NCBI RefSeq assembly: GCF_018861865.1
Contig: NZ_JAHLDV010000002.1
Coordinates: forward strand, 1 to 64,000
Reading direction: 5' to 3'
Length of the DNA: 64,000 bases
From: Clostridium frigoris
GTDB taxonomy: Bacteria > Bacillota > Clostridia > Clostridiales > Clostridiaceae
Both the position numbers and the translations under genes were made by a program. The notes under the pieces are model-generated. The model did no database searches. It worked only from the letters and a program-made list of their open reading frames with translations, and was not told the DNA's origin. Of this stretch, positions 8,461 to 17,453 are shown piece by piece. Every line of letters begins with the position of its first letter. Positions within the stretch are counted from its first letter, which is position 1.

Positions 8461-8722
8461 TTACCAATAGGGCCAATTTAACATATGAAATTTTAAACTT
8501 AGTAAGTTTCCTTTATTAAAATCAATACAATGTACATTACCTTTTATGGATATACTCATATTACCTGGATTATAATAATCCATAATTTTTAATGTATTAT
8601 CTAACGTTTCTTGTCCTATATCGTCCGTAATAAAACTAGCATTCACACCATATTCAATTACGGTACTTCCTGTCTTACTTAGTATTTCTTCAAATAGGTC
8701 TACTTCTTTGGCATATAATAGC
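8461..8722 (-). pseudogene. C-terminal gene remnant, fused to truncated feoB region
   Basis: On the minus strand an open stretch runs from inside the feoB junction to a stop at 8461. It reads VDLFEEILSKTGSTVIEYGV and then NASFITDDIGQETLD, ending LKFHMLNWPYW. It has no proper start. The pattern loosely recalls YwmB-like exported proteins of Firmicutes, but this is weak. It abuts the first recognisable FeoB codons near 8726, so a deletion has joined two genes in opposite orientation. Confidence 0.4.
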
Positions 8723-8725
8723 TTA

Positions 8726-10644
8726 GGTAAACTTAAGTTTGAAGGTAGAGAGCTAACGGTAGTAGATTTACCTGGTACCTATAGTCTTGGGGCATATTCA
8801 GAAGATGAAGTGGTAGCACGAAACTTTGTATTAAAAGAAAAGCCAGATGTAGTAATTAACGTAATTGACTCAACTAATCTTGAACGAAACCTGTATTTGA
8901 CAATGCAGCTTATAGAAACAGGTGCTAAGGTAATTTTAGCACTTAATATGACAGATGAGGCAAAGAAAAAAATATAGAAATAAACATAAAAGAGCTGTCG
9001 AAAAACTTAAAGCTACCTATTGTAGCTACAGTAGCAACTAAAGGACAAGGTATAAAAGAGCTAATAAAAGAAGCAATAAAACTAGGTGATCAGAGAGAAA
9101 ACAATGTATATAAAATTAATTATGGAAAGGATCTTGAAAAAGAAATTAAATTAATTAAGGATGTTATTTCAGAAAGCTCAGCAACTTTGGAATTTCCTTC
9201 TGAATGTTCAGCCCTAAGGCTTTTAGAAAGTAATCAATATGTAAAGAAATACATAGAAGAATTAGAAAACGGTGAAAAAATAAATGATAGGGTGCAAAAA
9301 AGTATAGAGAATATAGTAGCAGTTATAGGCTATGAACCTGATACATTCATAGTAGATAAAAGATATGAAGCAATAAGCGCGGCAACACAGAATTGCGTTA
9401 AAAAGGAAGCTATTAACAGTGAAGATATATCTGACAAAATAGACAAAGTGGTCACCAATAAATGGTTCGGAATACCTATATTTGCTTTGATAATGTTTTC
9501 TATGTATCAAATTTCAATAATTTTTGGTAATGGATTCTTAGGGGCAAAAGTAACATTTATTTTCGCCGCATTAAGTAATTTCTTAGGTACCGCATTAGTA
9601 AATATAGGTGCTCCTAAACTTTTAATATCATTTATTACAAATGGACTAATAGGTGGTGTTGGTTCGGTACTTGTATTTATGCCAATTATTCTTACTATGT
9701 ATTTCCTTATGTATATACTTGAGGATAGTGGTTATATGTCTAGAGCCGCATATGTAATGGATAAACTCATGAGTGCATTAGGACTCCATGGAAAGACCGC
9801 TGTATCTCTAATATTAAGTAGTGGATGCAATATTTCAGGTATAATGTCTGCAAGAACTTTAGAGAGTAAGAAAGATAGAATGATAGCTATATTAATTAGT
9901 CCTTTCATGTCATGTCCAGCAAGATTAGTAATCTATGGAGTATTTGTGGCTGCTTTTTTCTCCACTAAAAAAGTGTGAATTTTTAATACCGGCGGATTAA
10001 TAATATTTATACTTTATGTTTTAGGAATTATTGTTGCTATATTAATGGGTAAATTCTATAGCAAGAAAGTATTCAAAGGAGAAAATTCATATTTTGTAAT
10101 GGAACTTCCACCATATCGTATACCGACAGCTAAAGGCATATTCGTTCATATGTGGGAAAAATCACAACATTTTTTAAAAAGAGCAGGTACAATCATTCTA
10201 GGAGTAGTTGTGATTGTTTGGACACTTTCAAACTTGCCATTTGGAGTTGATCCTGGAAGTCAACATAGTTTACTTGGGATCATAGGTTCATTCATAGATC
10301 CAATATTTAAACCAGCAGGTTTTGGTAATTGGCAGTCTGCAGTAGCTCTTATAGCAGGGTTTGCAGCTAAGGAAGCCGTAATAGGAACACTCGGAACAAT
10401 ATATGGAGTAGAGAATGGGCCTCATCTTGTAGCGGCAATTCAACATTCGTTTACACCACTTACAGCGTTATCATTTATGGTAATGACTCTTTTATATGTA
10501 CCTTGTGTAGCGACAATAGGAGCAATTAAGCAAGAAACAAACTCGACAAAATGGGCTGTAATATCAGCAACATTAAGCTGTGTAATTGGTTGGATAGGAG
10601 CAGTTTTAGTATATCAAATAGGATCGCTTTTAGGATTTAGCTAA
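8726..10644 (+). pseudogene. feoB: FeoB ferrous iron transporter, decayed
   Basis: FeoB homology begins at GKLKFEGRELTVVDLPGTYS, so the first 45 or so residues with the P-loop (G1) are missing. The G3 DLPGTYS and G4 ALNMTDEA motifs remain. A frameshift in an A run near 8961-8972 moves the frame; after it INIKELSKNLKLPIVATVA continues normally. The membrane part is intact (GYMSRAAYVMDKLMSALGLHG, SGCNISGIMSART, SPFMSCPARL) except for an in-frame TGA at 9976-9978. C-terminal GFAAKEAVIGTLGTIYGVE is present. Three separate lesions make function very unlikely. Confidence 0.9.
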
Positions 10645-10728
10645 TATAATTGGCTAAAAAGAGCGAAGTCTAGCATTTGAGTAATAATGACTATCAATAT
10701 CAGAATATATACAAAGAAGAGGTGAACT

Positions 10729-11039
10729 TTGAGTATATTGGTCATAGGTGAAGATAATATTGGAAATGTTACTAAAAATTATCACGAAGCGGATTTAAAG
10801 ACATAGAACATATAACAGGTAAAAAAAAAGACGCTAAGAATTTCAAAGTACCTAGAAACATAGATTTAGAAACGGTTATGGTAGACTTTGTATGGCTCCA
10901 ATTATCAAAGATTGTTAAATAAAAATCAATAAGATCCGATGTGAAGATTGCATTTTATAAACGTTATGGATACACATGGAAAGAAAGATACAGGAGTGCG
11001 TTAAGGAGCTTACGGGTGTTAACAAAGTTGTTATTTAAT
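10729..11039 (+). pseudogene. DUF2325 protein remnant
   Basis: Starting at a TTG after a GAGGTG site, the reading MSILVIGEDNIGNVTKNYHE continues, after one frameshift, as FKDIEHITGKKKDAKNFKVP and then VMVDFV, LSKIVK, KSIRSDVKIAF and ELTGVNKVVI. This is the layout of the small DUF2325 proteins often found next to clostridial Feo genes. There is at least one frameshift near 10795 and stops near 10919, so it is broken like the neighbouring feoB. Confidence 0.6.
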
Positions 11040-11050
11040 TCAAAAATAAA

Positions 11051-11074
11051 ACAAATATATCATGATATATTTGT
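11051..11074. promoter_or_regulatory. Perfect 24-bp palindrome, candidate operator
   Basis: The half-site ACAAATATATCA is followed directly by its exact complement. It lies 19 bp before the start of the small gene at 11093 and upstream of the FeoC-like regulator. A site for a dimeric regulator is plausible; it does not match a Fur box I can name with confidence. Confidence 0.45.
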
Positions 11075-11092
11075 AAAAGGATTTGATAAATA

Positions 11093-11284
11093 ATGATTAA
11101 TAAAAGAAGAACCATCAATTGCATTAGAGATAAATTGATACAAAGAGGATATAAAATTACTAAAGCCAGACTTGAAATTAAAAGAACTAACGTTGTTTTA
11201 TCAGGAATTTGTAAGGAGTGTGAAATGAAACTCCAAATTAGAAGTCATTCAAATACTACACTAAATATTAAAGAATATATATAG
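11093..11284 (+). CDS. Small basic hypothetical protein of the Feo locus
   Basis: The 63-residue protein starts MINKRRTINCIRDKLIQRGY and contains CKECEMKLQI, a CxxC pair in a basic setting. It lies just upstream of the FeoC-like gene (15-bp gap) and is intact in a locus where the larger genes are broken. The CxxC may bind metal. I do not recognise a named family. Confidence 0.5.
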   Translation: MINKRRTINCIRDKLIQRGYKITKARLEIKRTNVVLSGICKECEMKLQIRSHSNTTLNIKEYI

Positions 11285-11299
11285 AAAGGATGTTGAAAA

Positions 11300-11569
11300 A
11301 TGTTAATAAAAATATTGAAAAGACTGGCTCAAGGTGGATTGTACTCAAATAAGTTAATGGCAAGAGAATTGGGAATGGATGAAGGGGTGGTAGAACAAAT
11401 GATAACACAACTTCAAAATTTAGGATACATAGAAAAAGATGATGAGGAAAAATGTTCGTCAGGTTGTGATTGCGGAAGCTCGAAAAAAGATAGTTGTTGT
11501 GGTAAAACCGATATTGGAGTAAAAATATGGAATATTACTGAAAAAGGTAAAAAAGCTATATCGGTGTAA
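11300..11569 (+). CDS. FeoC-like winged-helix regulator with cysteine cluster
   Basis: The 89-residue protein begins with a winged-helix fold (KILKRLAQGGLYSNKLMARE, VEQMITQLQNLGYIEKD) and has a cysteine-rich loop CSSGCDCGSSKKDSCCG before the last strand. This is the FeoC-type layout, where the cysteines can hold an Fe-S cluster. A GAAAGGA site precedes the ATG. It is intact although feoB upstream is decayed. A regulator of iron genes is the likely role. Confidence 0.75.
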   Translation: MLIKILKRLAQGGLYSNKLMARELGMDEGVVEQMITQLQNLGYIEKDDEEKCSSGCDCGSSKKDSCCGKTDIGVKIWNITEKGKKAISV

Positions 11570-11655
11570 TAGTAGACAAATTTATTGACCAATGGTAGTA
11601 AAATATGCCAAATGGAATCAATAATATAATCAATACTAATGAGGAGGATCAAACT

Positions 11656-12810
11656 TTGCGTAAATTTCTTGTATTGTTATTATCAGTATTTTTAATACTC
11701 CCCTTCTTTTCTACGAAAGCATTGGCTGTAGATATTAAAGTAGAGTTTTCTAAGCAAAATGAATTCATTGTAAGCTCAATCAAAGCGGTAAAGTCTAATG
11801 ACCTTTCTAAAGGAAAAAATCTATATGAAAAATATAGTCAATCCTGGATTGATTTAGAGGATGGGGTTAAGGCACAGTCTAAGGTAGCCTACGGATATAT
11901 AGAAAGTAAAATGGGAATGGTTCATTTTTTATTAGCTCAAGACCATGTATAAAAGGATAAAGTACTCATAGCTTTAATAGATTTAGAAAAAGTTAATAAG
12001 GTATTTTTATCAGGTGGTTATAAAACAGAAAATATAAAACCAAGTGGCGCTACTTACACTGTTAAAGATCTAGTGGCGCTTTTAGATAAAGCAAAAACTC
12101 AAATTAAAAATGGAGATACTATTTCTGCTGCTAAAACCATGGATACTTTTAGATCATCTTGGCTTGATGTAGAAGGTGTAGTTCTCACTCAATCTAAAAA
12201 GGTATATGATGATGTAGAAAATGATATGGTTAGTGCTAAGGCTTACCTTACAGTAAAACCTATTCAAAAAGATAAGGCTATAAAAGTAATTGATAGAATG
12301 CATGGTTATTTATCTTTAATAGCTGGAGATACTTCTTACGGTATCACAGACGTACTTACCATTATACTACGTGAGGGTTTAGAAGCTCTTTTAGTTGTGA
12401 TTGCACTTCTAGAATTTCTAAAAAAATCTGGACAAGAAGACAAAAGAACATGGATTTATGGCGGTGTTGGAATTGGGTTTATAGTAAGTATAACATTAGC
12501 TGTACTAGTTAAGGTTCTATTCACATCAGGAACTTTTGGAAATAATAATTTCTTAATCTCAGGATGGACGGGAGTGTTTGCTGCTGTAATGCTTATTTAT
12601 GTAAGTTATTGGCTTCACAGTAAATCTAGCACTACGGCGCGTAAAAATCAAATTGAAGATAAAGGTAATCAATCATTAGCTAAGGGAAGTTTATTCTCTT
12701 TAGGTTTCTTAGCATTCCTAGCAGTATTTAGGGAAGGCACAGAAACTGTTCTCTTCTATATTGGAATAGCATCTTCAATTAAATTAACAAATTTGAGGAG
12801 TTATTTATGA
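11656..12810 (+). pseudogene. FTR1-family iron permease, decayed
   Basis: The reading starts at a TTG (11656) after a GAGGAGG site with a signal peptide (FLVLLLSVFLILPFFSTKAL). The periplasmic helical domain follows. A TAA at 11950-11952 interrupts the frame, which then continues unchanged (SAAKTMDTFRSSWLDVEGVV). The membrane part has both iron-binding motifs, REGLE (near 12370) and REGTE (near 12730), but stops after FYIGIASSIK, so the last helices are missing. The end overlaps the next ATG. An internal deletion probably joined this gene to the lipoprotein start. Confidence 0.85.
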
Positions 12811-12926
12811 AATCATTAAAAACTTTATTAATAGCAAAAACTTTAGTAACTACTTTTCTATTAGCAGGGTGTGGTGCTCAAAAAAACCAACAAACTATTC
12901 CTAAAAAAAATGTAGCTGAAAAATAA
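12807..12926 (+). pseudogene. Truncated lipoprotein downstream of FTR1
   Basis: A 39-residue reading with a lipoprotein signal (MKSLKTLLIAKTLVTTFLLA then GCGAQ, lipobox LLAGC) ends at a TAA after KKNVAEK. The same frame goes on with SDSKVNKASSVDDKLH before another stop. A further short remnant (FVAKILTLNLGENDEE) follows near 12990-13040. It looks like the start of an iron-binding or EfeO-like lipoprotein gene cut short. The rest of the stretch to 13203 shows only a promoter region. Confidence 0.5.
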
Positions 12927-13203
12927 TCTGATTCAAAAGTGAATAAAGCATCTTCTGTTGATGATAAATTGCATTAATACTACATCTGTAAATTTTGTTG
13001 CTAAAATATTAACTCTCAATCTTGGTGAAAATGATGAAGAGTAAGGAAAAATAAAGATTTGGAGAGACTTTTAATTTAAGAACTTCTTCATTTTAAAACA
13101 ATATGTGACATTTGTTTTTATGCAATAATAAGTGCTATCATATGGGGTAAATAGCATAATATGTGTTATAATAACCGTATACATAAGTTTAGGGAGGCTC
13201 TAT

Positions 13204-14007
13204 ATGAATAAAATTAAACAACAAGAAATCATGAAAGAATTTGCTATACCTCATCCTTTTCAAGATGAGTCAGATGAAAAATATGCAATTAGAATGATAG
13301 AAGAAACTTCAGATTTTTTAAAAAAGTATGCGCAAGCTACAGGTAAAAAAGGTTATGTTTGTCATCTAACAGGTGGAGTAGATAGCTACGTTACAAGTAT
13401 GTTAATTAGAAAATCTGGACTAGAATTAATTAATTTATCACTTCCTTTTGGAATAAAACAAGATATAGATGATGTAGAAAAAGCTAAACGTGTAATAAAA
13501 CCGGATGTATTTAGAACGTACGATATAATGGGTCCTGTAATTGAATCTATTGAACTTTTACGTAATTTACCTTCTTCAAAAGTAGATATTGGTAATACAA
13601 AAGCTAGAATAAGAATGACTGTGTTATATAGAATAGCTGAAGTTTATGATGTTTTAGTTGCTGGTGTCTCAAATGCTGCAGAGTTATCATTAGGAATGAT
13701 GACTAAATATGGTGATGGTGCGACAGATGTACAACCACTTGCAGGAATAACAAAAGGTATAGTATATGAAATGGCTAAAATACTTAATGCACCTCAATCC
13801 ATAATTGATAAGCTTTCTACAACTGGTGTATGGGATAATGGATCAAATCAAAAAATAGTAACACAATTAAATCATCAGGTTTGTATATACTTAAGAGGTG
13901 GAGATATAGAGGAAGAATATGAAGAAAAAATATTAAAGCTATATGAAATTTCAAAACACAAAAGACATTCACCAGTTTCTCTAAAAGATACTTGGTGGGT
14001 TGAATAA
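13204..14007 (+). CDS. NadE-like ATP pyrophosphatase (NAD synthetase family), copy 1
   Basis: The 267-residue protein starts at the ATG at 13204 after GGGAGG. The P-loop is LTGGVDSYVTSML, in place of the usual SGGIDS of ammonia-dependent NAD synthetases; AELSLGMMTKYGDGATDVQP matches the NadE NRSELLLGYxTKYGDG region. The usual SAGLW.GQTDE segment is replaced by STTGVWDNGSNQ. The family makes NAD from deamido-NAD, ATP and ammonia, but these changes leave the substrate open. A second copy at 14633 is about three-quarters identical. Each copy has its own terminator. Confidence 0.8.
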   Translation: MNKIKQQEIMKEFAIPHPFQDESDEKYAIRMIEETSDFLKKYAQATGKKGYVCHLTGGVDSYVTSMLIRKSGLELINLSLPFGIKQDIDDVEKAKRVIKPDVFRTYDIMGPVIESIELLRNLPSSKVDIGNTKARIRMTVLYRIAEVYDVLVAGVSNAAELSLGMMTKYGDGATDVQPLAGITKGIVYEMAKILNAPQSIIDKLSTTGVWDNGSNQKIVTQLNHQVCIYLRGGDIEEEYEEKILKLYEISKHKRHSPVSLKDTWWVE

Positions 14008-14026
14008 ATTTATAAAAACCTACAGT

Positions 14027-14053
14027 AAAAGAGATGTATAACATCTCTTTTTT
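14027..14053 (+). terminator. Terminator of NadE-like copy 1
   Basis: AAAAGAGATGT pairs with ACATCTCTTTT around a 3-nt loop and ends in a T run, 20 bp after the stop codon. Confidence 0.8.
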
Positions 14054-14056
14054 ACG

Positions 14057-14084
14057 TTAGTCATTAATTTGAATTAATGACTAA
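14057..14084. repeat. 11-bp perfect inverted repeat
   Basis: TTAGTCATTAA and its complement enclose TTTGAA. It lies between the terminator and the AmrS remnant and has no T run. It could be an old operator or the scar of an insertion. Confidence 0.45.
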
Positions 14085-14131
14085 TGTGAGTTAAGGTGAC
14101 GATATAGGGCAAAATAGTAACTTATTTTACA

Positions 14132-14512
14132 ATGCCTCGTCCTACCTATAATAATTCAAGAGGGGGAAGAGGAGGGATTGTTTCATCAGTACTAAATACT
14201 ATAAGGATGGCATCAAAAGAGTGCCATGTAGAGGTGACTACACTGCTTGTAAATGATGAAAATGATTCAAAGTGCGAGGCAAAGGAAATTACAAGTTTTA
14301 TAGTTTCATTAAGTAAAGACATTCTAATTTATTTATCAAGATACTTTCCTAATTATAAAATGGGAAAACCTGCAACAAATATTGAAGCAATGATTTAAGA
14401 GAGAAAGATTGCAAAAAAATATCTTAATTATGTATATATGGGTAATGTTTTTAATATTGATAACTCAACATACTGTCCAAAGTGTGATTGTAAAATAAAT
14501 ATTGTATGCTAA
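14132..14512 (+). pseudogene. AmmeMemoRadiSam-type radical SAM enzyme, C-terminal remnant
   Basis: The frame contains CHVEVTTLLVNDENDS, then ISFIVSLSKD-like and YLSRYFPNYKM, and after an in-frame TAA (14396-14398) continues KYLNYVYMGNVFNIDNSTYC and CPKCDCKI. These match the C-terminal part of the AmrS radical SAM enzyme of the AmmeMemoRadiSam system. The N-terminal half with the radical SAM CxxxCxxC is absent. It is a fragment caught between the two NadE-like genes. Confidence 0.6.
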
Positions 14513-14558
14513 GTTTATTCTTAAAGATAATCGTCAGTTATATAATCATAATAATTAA

Positions 14559-14580
14559 TAGCGTTAATGTTTTAACGCTA
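14559..14580. promoter_or_regulatory. Candidate operator upstream of NadE-like copy 2
   Basis: TAGCGTTAA and TTAACGCTA form a perfect inverted repeat with a 4-nt centre, followed by TATATAAT-like -10 sequence. The ATG is 53 bp downstream. Upstream of copy 1 a weaker TGCTAT/ATAGCA pair lies at a similar place. Confidence 0.45.
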
Positions 14581-14632
14581 TATATATAATGTGTGTTATA
14601 ATAAGTATAAAATAAGTGTAAGGGGGAACGAA

Positions 14633-15436
14633 ATGAATAAAACTAAACAAAGCGAGATAACGAATGAATTTGGTATACCTTGTCCTCTTGAAGATGAGTC
14701 GGATGAAAAATATGCATATAGAATGATAGAGGAAACTTGTGATTTCTTAAAAAAGTATGCTCAGATTGCTGGTAAAAAAGGTTACGTATGTAATCTAACA
14801 GGTGGAGTAGACAGCTTTGTTACTAGTATGCTTATTAAAAAATCAGGACTTGAGCTAATCAATTTATCTCTTCCTTTTGGAATTAATCCTGATATAGCGG
14901 AATTAGAAATTGAGAAGCATATAATACAACCTGATGTATTTAGAACATATGATATAACAGGACCTGTAAATGAATCTCTTGATCTTCTCCATAATCTGCC
15001 TTCTTCAAAAGTAGATATAGGAAATACAAAATCTAGAATAAGAATGACAGTTACATATAGAATAGCTGAAGTTTATGATGTTTTAGTTGCAGGATACTCA
15101 AATGTTGCTGAATTAACTCTAGGAATGGTGACTAAGTTTGGTGATGATGCTGCAGATGTAAAACCACTTGCTGGAATAACAAAAAGTATAATTTATGAAA
15201 TGGCTAAAATATTTAATGCTCCTAAATCTATAATTGATAAGGTATCTACAAGCGGTATGTGGGATAATAAATCAAATTTAGAAGAAGTAACAGAATTAAA
15301 TCATCAAGTTTGTATGTATTTAAGAGGTGAAGATATCTCCGATGAATATGAGGCGCAGATATTGAAGTTATACAGTGTATCTAAACACAAAAGGCATTTA
15401 CCAGTTTCACCAAAAGATACTTGGTGGGTAGAATAA
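14633..15436 (+). CDS. NadE-like ATP pyrophosphatase (NAD synthetase family), copy 2
   Basis: The 267-residue protein starts at the ATG at 14633 after AGGGGGAA and is the same length as copy 1. It keeps LTGGVDSFVTSML, SSKVDIGNTKSRIRMT and AELTLGMVTKFGDDAADVKP. STSGMWDNKSN replaces the canonical SAGLW motif, as in copy 1, so the change is shared and not a random lesion. The duplication is old, since the copies differ throughout. Both end in KDTWWVE. The role is probably NAD synthesis or a related amidation or adenylation step. Confidence 0.8.
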   Translation: MNKTKQSEITNEFGIPCPLEDESDEKYAYRMIEETCDFLKKYAQIAGKKGYVCNLTGGVDSFVTSMLIKKSGLELINLSLPFGINPDIAELEIEKHIIQPDVFRTYDITGPVNESLDLLHNLPSSKVDIGNTKSRIRMTVTYRIAEVYDVLVAGYSNVAELTLGMVTKFGDDAADVKPLAGITKSIIYEMAKIFNAPKSIIDKVSTSGMWDNKSNLEEVTELNHQVCMYLRGEDISDEYEAQILKLYSVSKHKRHLPVSPKDTWWVE

Positions 15437-15448
15437 ATTTTAATATAA

Positions 15449-15490
15449 CAAATGCACCTATTATTTATTAGGTGCATTTGTTTTTTTTTA
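15449..15490 (+). terminator. Terminator of NadE-like copy 2
   Basis: CAAATGCACCTA pairs with TAGGTGCATTTG, followed by nine T residues. It may also serve the convergent methyltransferase gene. Confidence 0.9.
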
Positions 15491-15514
15491 TATATAAAAT
15501 TAATTTATTATTAT

Positions 15515-17158
15515 TTATTTTACTCGTAGAACAAAAACGTGAGGTGTAAGTCTACCACTTTCAATCTTTATTTCTTTAAGCAATTCAAGTTGATCATTAC
15601 CTAGTAAGATTTCCCTAAATAATTCTTTCTCTATTGTGTACACAAATGCCATTCCGTTAGATTTTACAAGAGTGGGTATTTTAGCTATAAATGCACTATA
15701 TAGGTCTGCGTACTTGTTATGAGTGGTAGATTTATTATCAAAAGGCATATTTGTTATAATCTCATCATATAAAGTATAAGGAATAAATTCGATTGTATCA
15801 TCAGCTATAAGTTCTATGTCTACATTAGCTAACTTAGAATTTATTGTTGCAGCTGTTATAGCGGTTCTAAATATATCAATTCCTGTTAAAGACTCAGATT
15901 GTTCAAATTTAGATCTTTCTATAAGCATTGTTCCTGCACCACAAAATGGATCTATAACTTTAGCACTTGGCTCTAGCCATTGCTGTATAGATTTTATTAC
16001 GATAGCTGCAGTTACTGGATTTATAGATGTAGCTAGGTCATTCTTTCTATAGTCAAATCTATCATCTTTAAAGGAATATAGCTTAATATATATATTACAA
16101 AGATTATCTTTTTCTAGTATTCGAATTTCAACTTCATATGAGGAAGGGCTATTTCTTAAATTTCCAGAGGAGATTTCATCTAACTCTCTAGATAAATTTT
16201 TTACAAAATCTGATCTATCCCTATTGGAGTCCATAGTTTTAAACTCAATTCGGTATCCAAAAGGTGTATTCGATTCATTATCGTGACACCCATTTAAAAA
16301 GCCTACAATGTCTGCATTTATAATTTCAGATGCAATTACCTTATAATCAAACTGCACGTCACAGCAATCACCTAAAGGATATAAAAGCTCATAAAAAGTC
16401 CTACAGGTATAAATTTTGTCTAAATTATTCTCACAGATAAGTATCCCATCATTAACAAGTCTACCTTCAATTGATTTTTCATCAAGTTCAGCTAAAGTAA
16501 GGTGATATTGATAATTCATAATTGTGAGTAACATTGGTACAGGCTCGTCAAATCCTTTAAATTCATGGCGAGCAGTTGGAGATAATTTATCTATTGCTCT
16601 TGTAAGTGCTAGTTTTTCTTCATTAATATGTTTATTAGTTGTAATTAACGAGTCATTATCTTTTGAAGCTTTTTCATTTTGTACTACTTCCTCAAACATT
16701 TTCTTTAGCTTTTCTCCATCAATAGCGCTACCACAGTTACCTATTGCTAGCACATATGAATATCTCACAAATAGTTTTTCTTCGGCGTTGTAGGCGTTAT
16801 ATAGGCCTTCTAAATATTCAGGGTCTCCTAGTTCTCCGATGACACCACATACATTTTTTCGAACCTTTGGATCAGTATGCGAAAGAAGAGCAATGAGCTT
16901 TTCCTTTGAATTGCCGATAGTTCTTTTAAACATTCCCTTTGGTTTTTCCTTTTTTAAAATATCTCTCATAACAGAAAGTAATGTCCTTGGGTCATCCTCA
17001 GTTATTATTTTTGACCATAACACTGGAATGGCATTATTATAATCTAAGGATAGTTTGTTTATTATAGCTGATCTTTGTTTATCATCTGAAGTTTTTAAAT
17101 TTTCTATTAAAATTATAATTTTATTATTTATTTCTAACTTATCATTTATATCTATCAT
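15515..17158 (-). CDS. HEAT-repeat and RNA-methylase fusion protein
   Basis: The 547-residue protein has an N-terminal region of HEAT-like helical repeats (LLSHTDPKVRKNVCGVIGEL, LFVRYSYVLAIGNCGS) to about residue 150, a linker and middle domain, and a C-terminal SAM methyltransferase (about 385-547) with VIDPFCGAGTMLIERS (motif I) and NMPF at the catalytic site in place of the usual NPPY/F. This resembles UPF0020/TrmN-type RNA methylases without an obvious THUMP domain. It is a single gene with its own promoter region; the substrate is unknown. The upstream stretch to 17453 contains a GACTTCA/TGAAGTC hairpin near 17316-17350. Confidence 0.75.
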   Translation of the reverse strand: MIDINDKLEINNKIIILIENLKTSDDKQRSAIINKLSLDYNNAIPVLWSKIITEDDPRTLLSVMRDILKKEKPKGMFKRTIGNSKEKLIALLSHTDPKVRKNVCGVIGELGDPEYLEGLYNAYNAEEKLFVRYSYVLAIGNCGSAIDGEKLKKMFEEVVQNEKASKDNDSLITTNKHINEEKLALTRAIDKLSPTARHEFKGFDEPVPMLLTIMNYQYHLTLAELDEKSIEGRLVNDGILICENNLDKIYTCRTFYELLYPLGDCCDVQFDYKVIASEIINADIVGFLNGCHDNESNTPFGYRIEFKTMDSNRDRSDFVKNLSRELDEISSGNLRNSPSSYEVEIRILEKDNLCNIYIKLYSFKDDRFDYRKNDLATSINPVTAAIVIKSIQQWLEPSAKVIDPFCGAGTMLIERSKFEQSESLTGIDIFRTAITAATINSKLANVDIELIADDTIEFIPYTLYDEIITNMPFDNKSTTHNKYADLYSAFIAKIPTLVKSNGMAFVYTIEKELFREILLGNDQLELLKEIKIESGRLTPHVFVLRVK

Positions 17159-17453
17159 TATGTTTCACCTCTTATGTTTAAATTTAATAACTTTAATTAT
17201 AGCATATATTTAATTTTTTTTAACAATAAATGAGTGATTCTGTGCGTTTAATGACATTTCAGAAGGAAAGTTTCCCATTTATATAAGTAATAGTTAATTA
17301 CCTTAGCAAAAACAAGACTTCAGTGAGGATAAATCTCCTTTTGAAGTCATTAATATGCAGCGACCCAGGAGATGATTTAATGAAGAAAATATGATATAGT
17401 ATTATTTTAGTGACTAGATGTTAAAAAAATAAATATACTTAGGAGGAGTTATT

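Noticed and set aside
8461-8646. A complete small gene on the minus strand
   Set aside because: The open frame continues upstream past its apparent GTG start into the feoB junction and has no RBS; it is a C-terminal remnant.
11605-11655. Upstream start of the FTR1 reading
   Set aside because: The signal peptide begins at the TTG at 11656, which follows GAGGAGG.
13132-13203. Upstream extension of the first NadE-like gene from a GTG
   Set aside because: It covers the promoter-like region, and GGGAGG lies right before the ATG at 13204; copy 2 aligns from that ATG.
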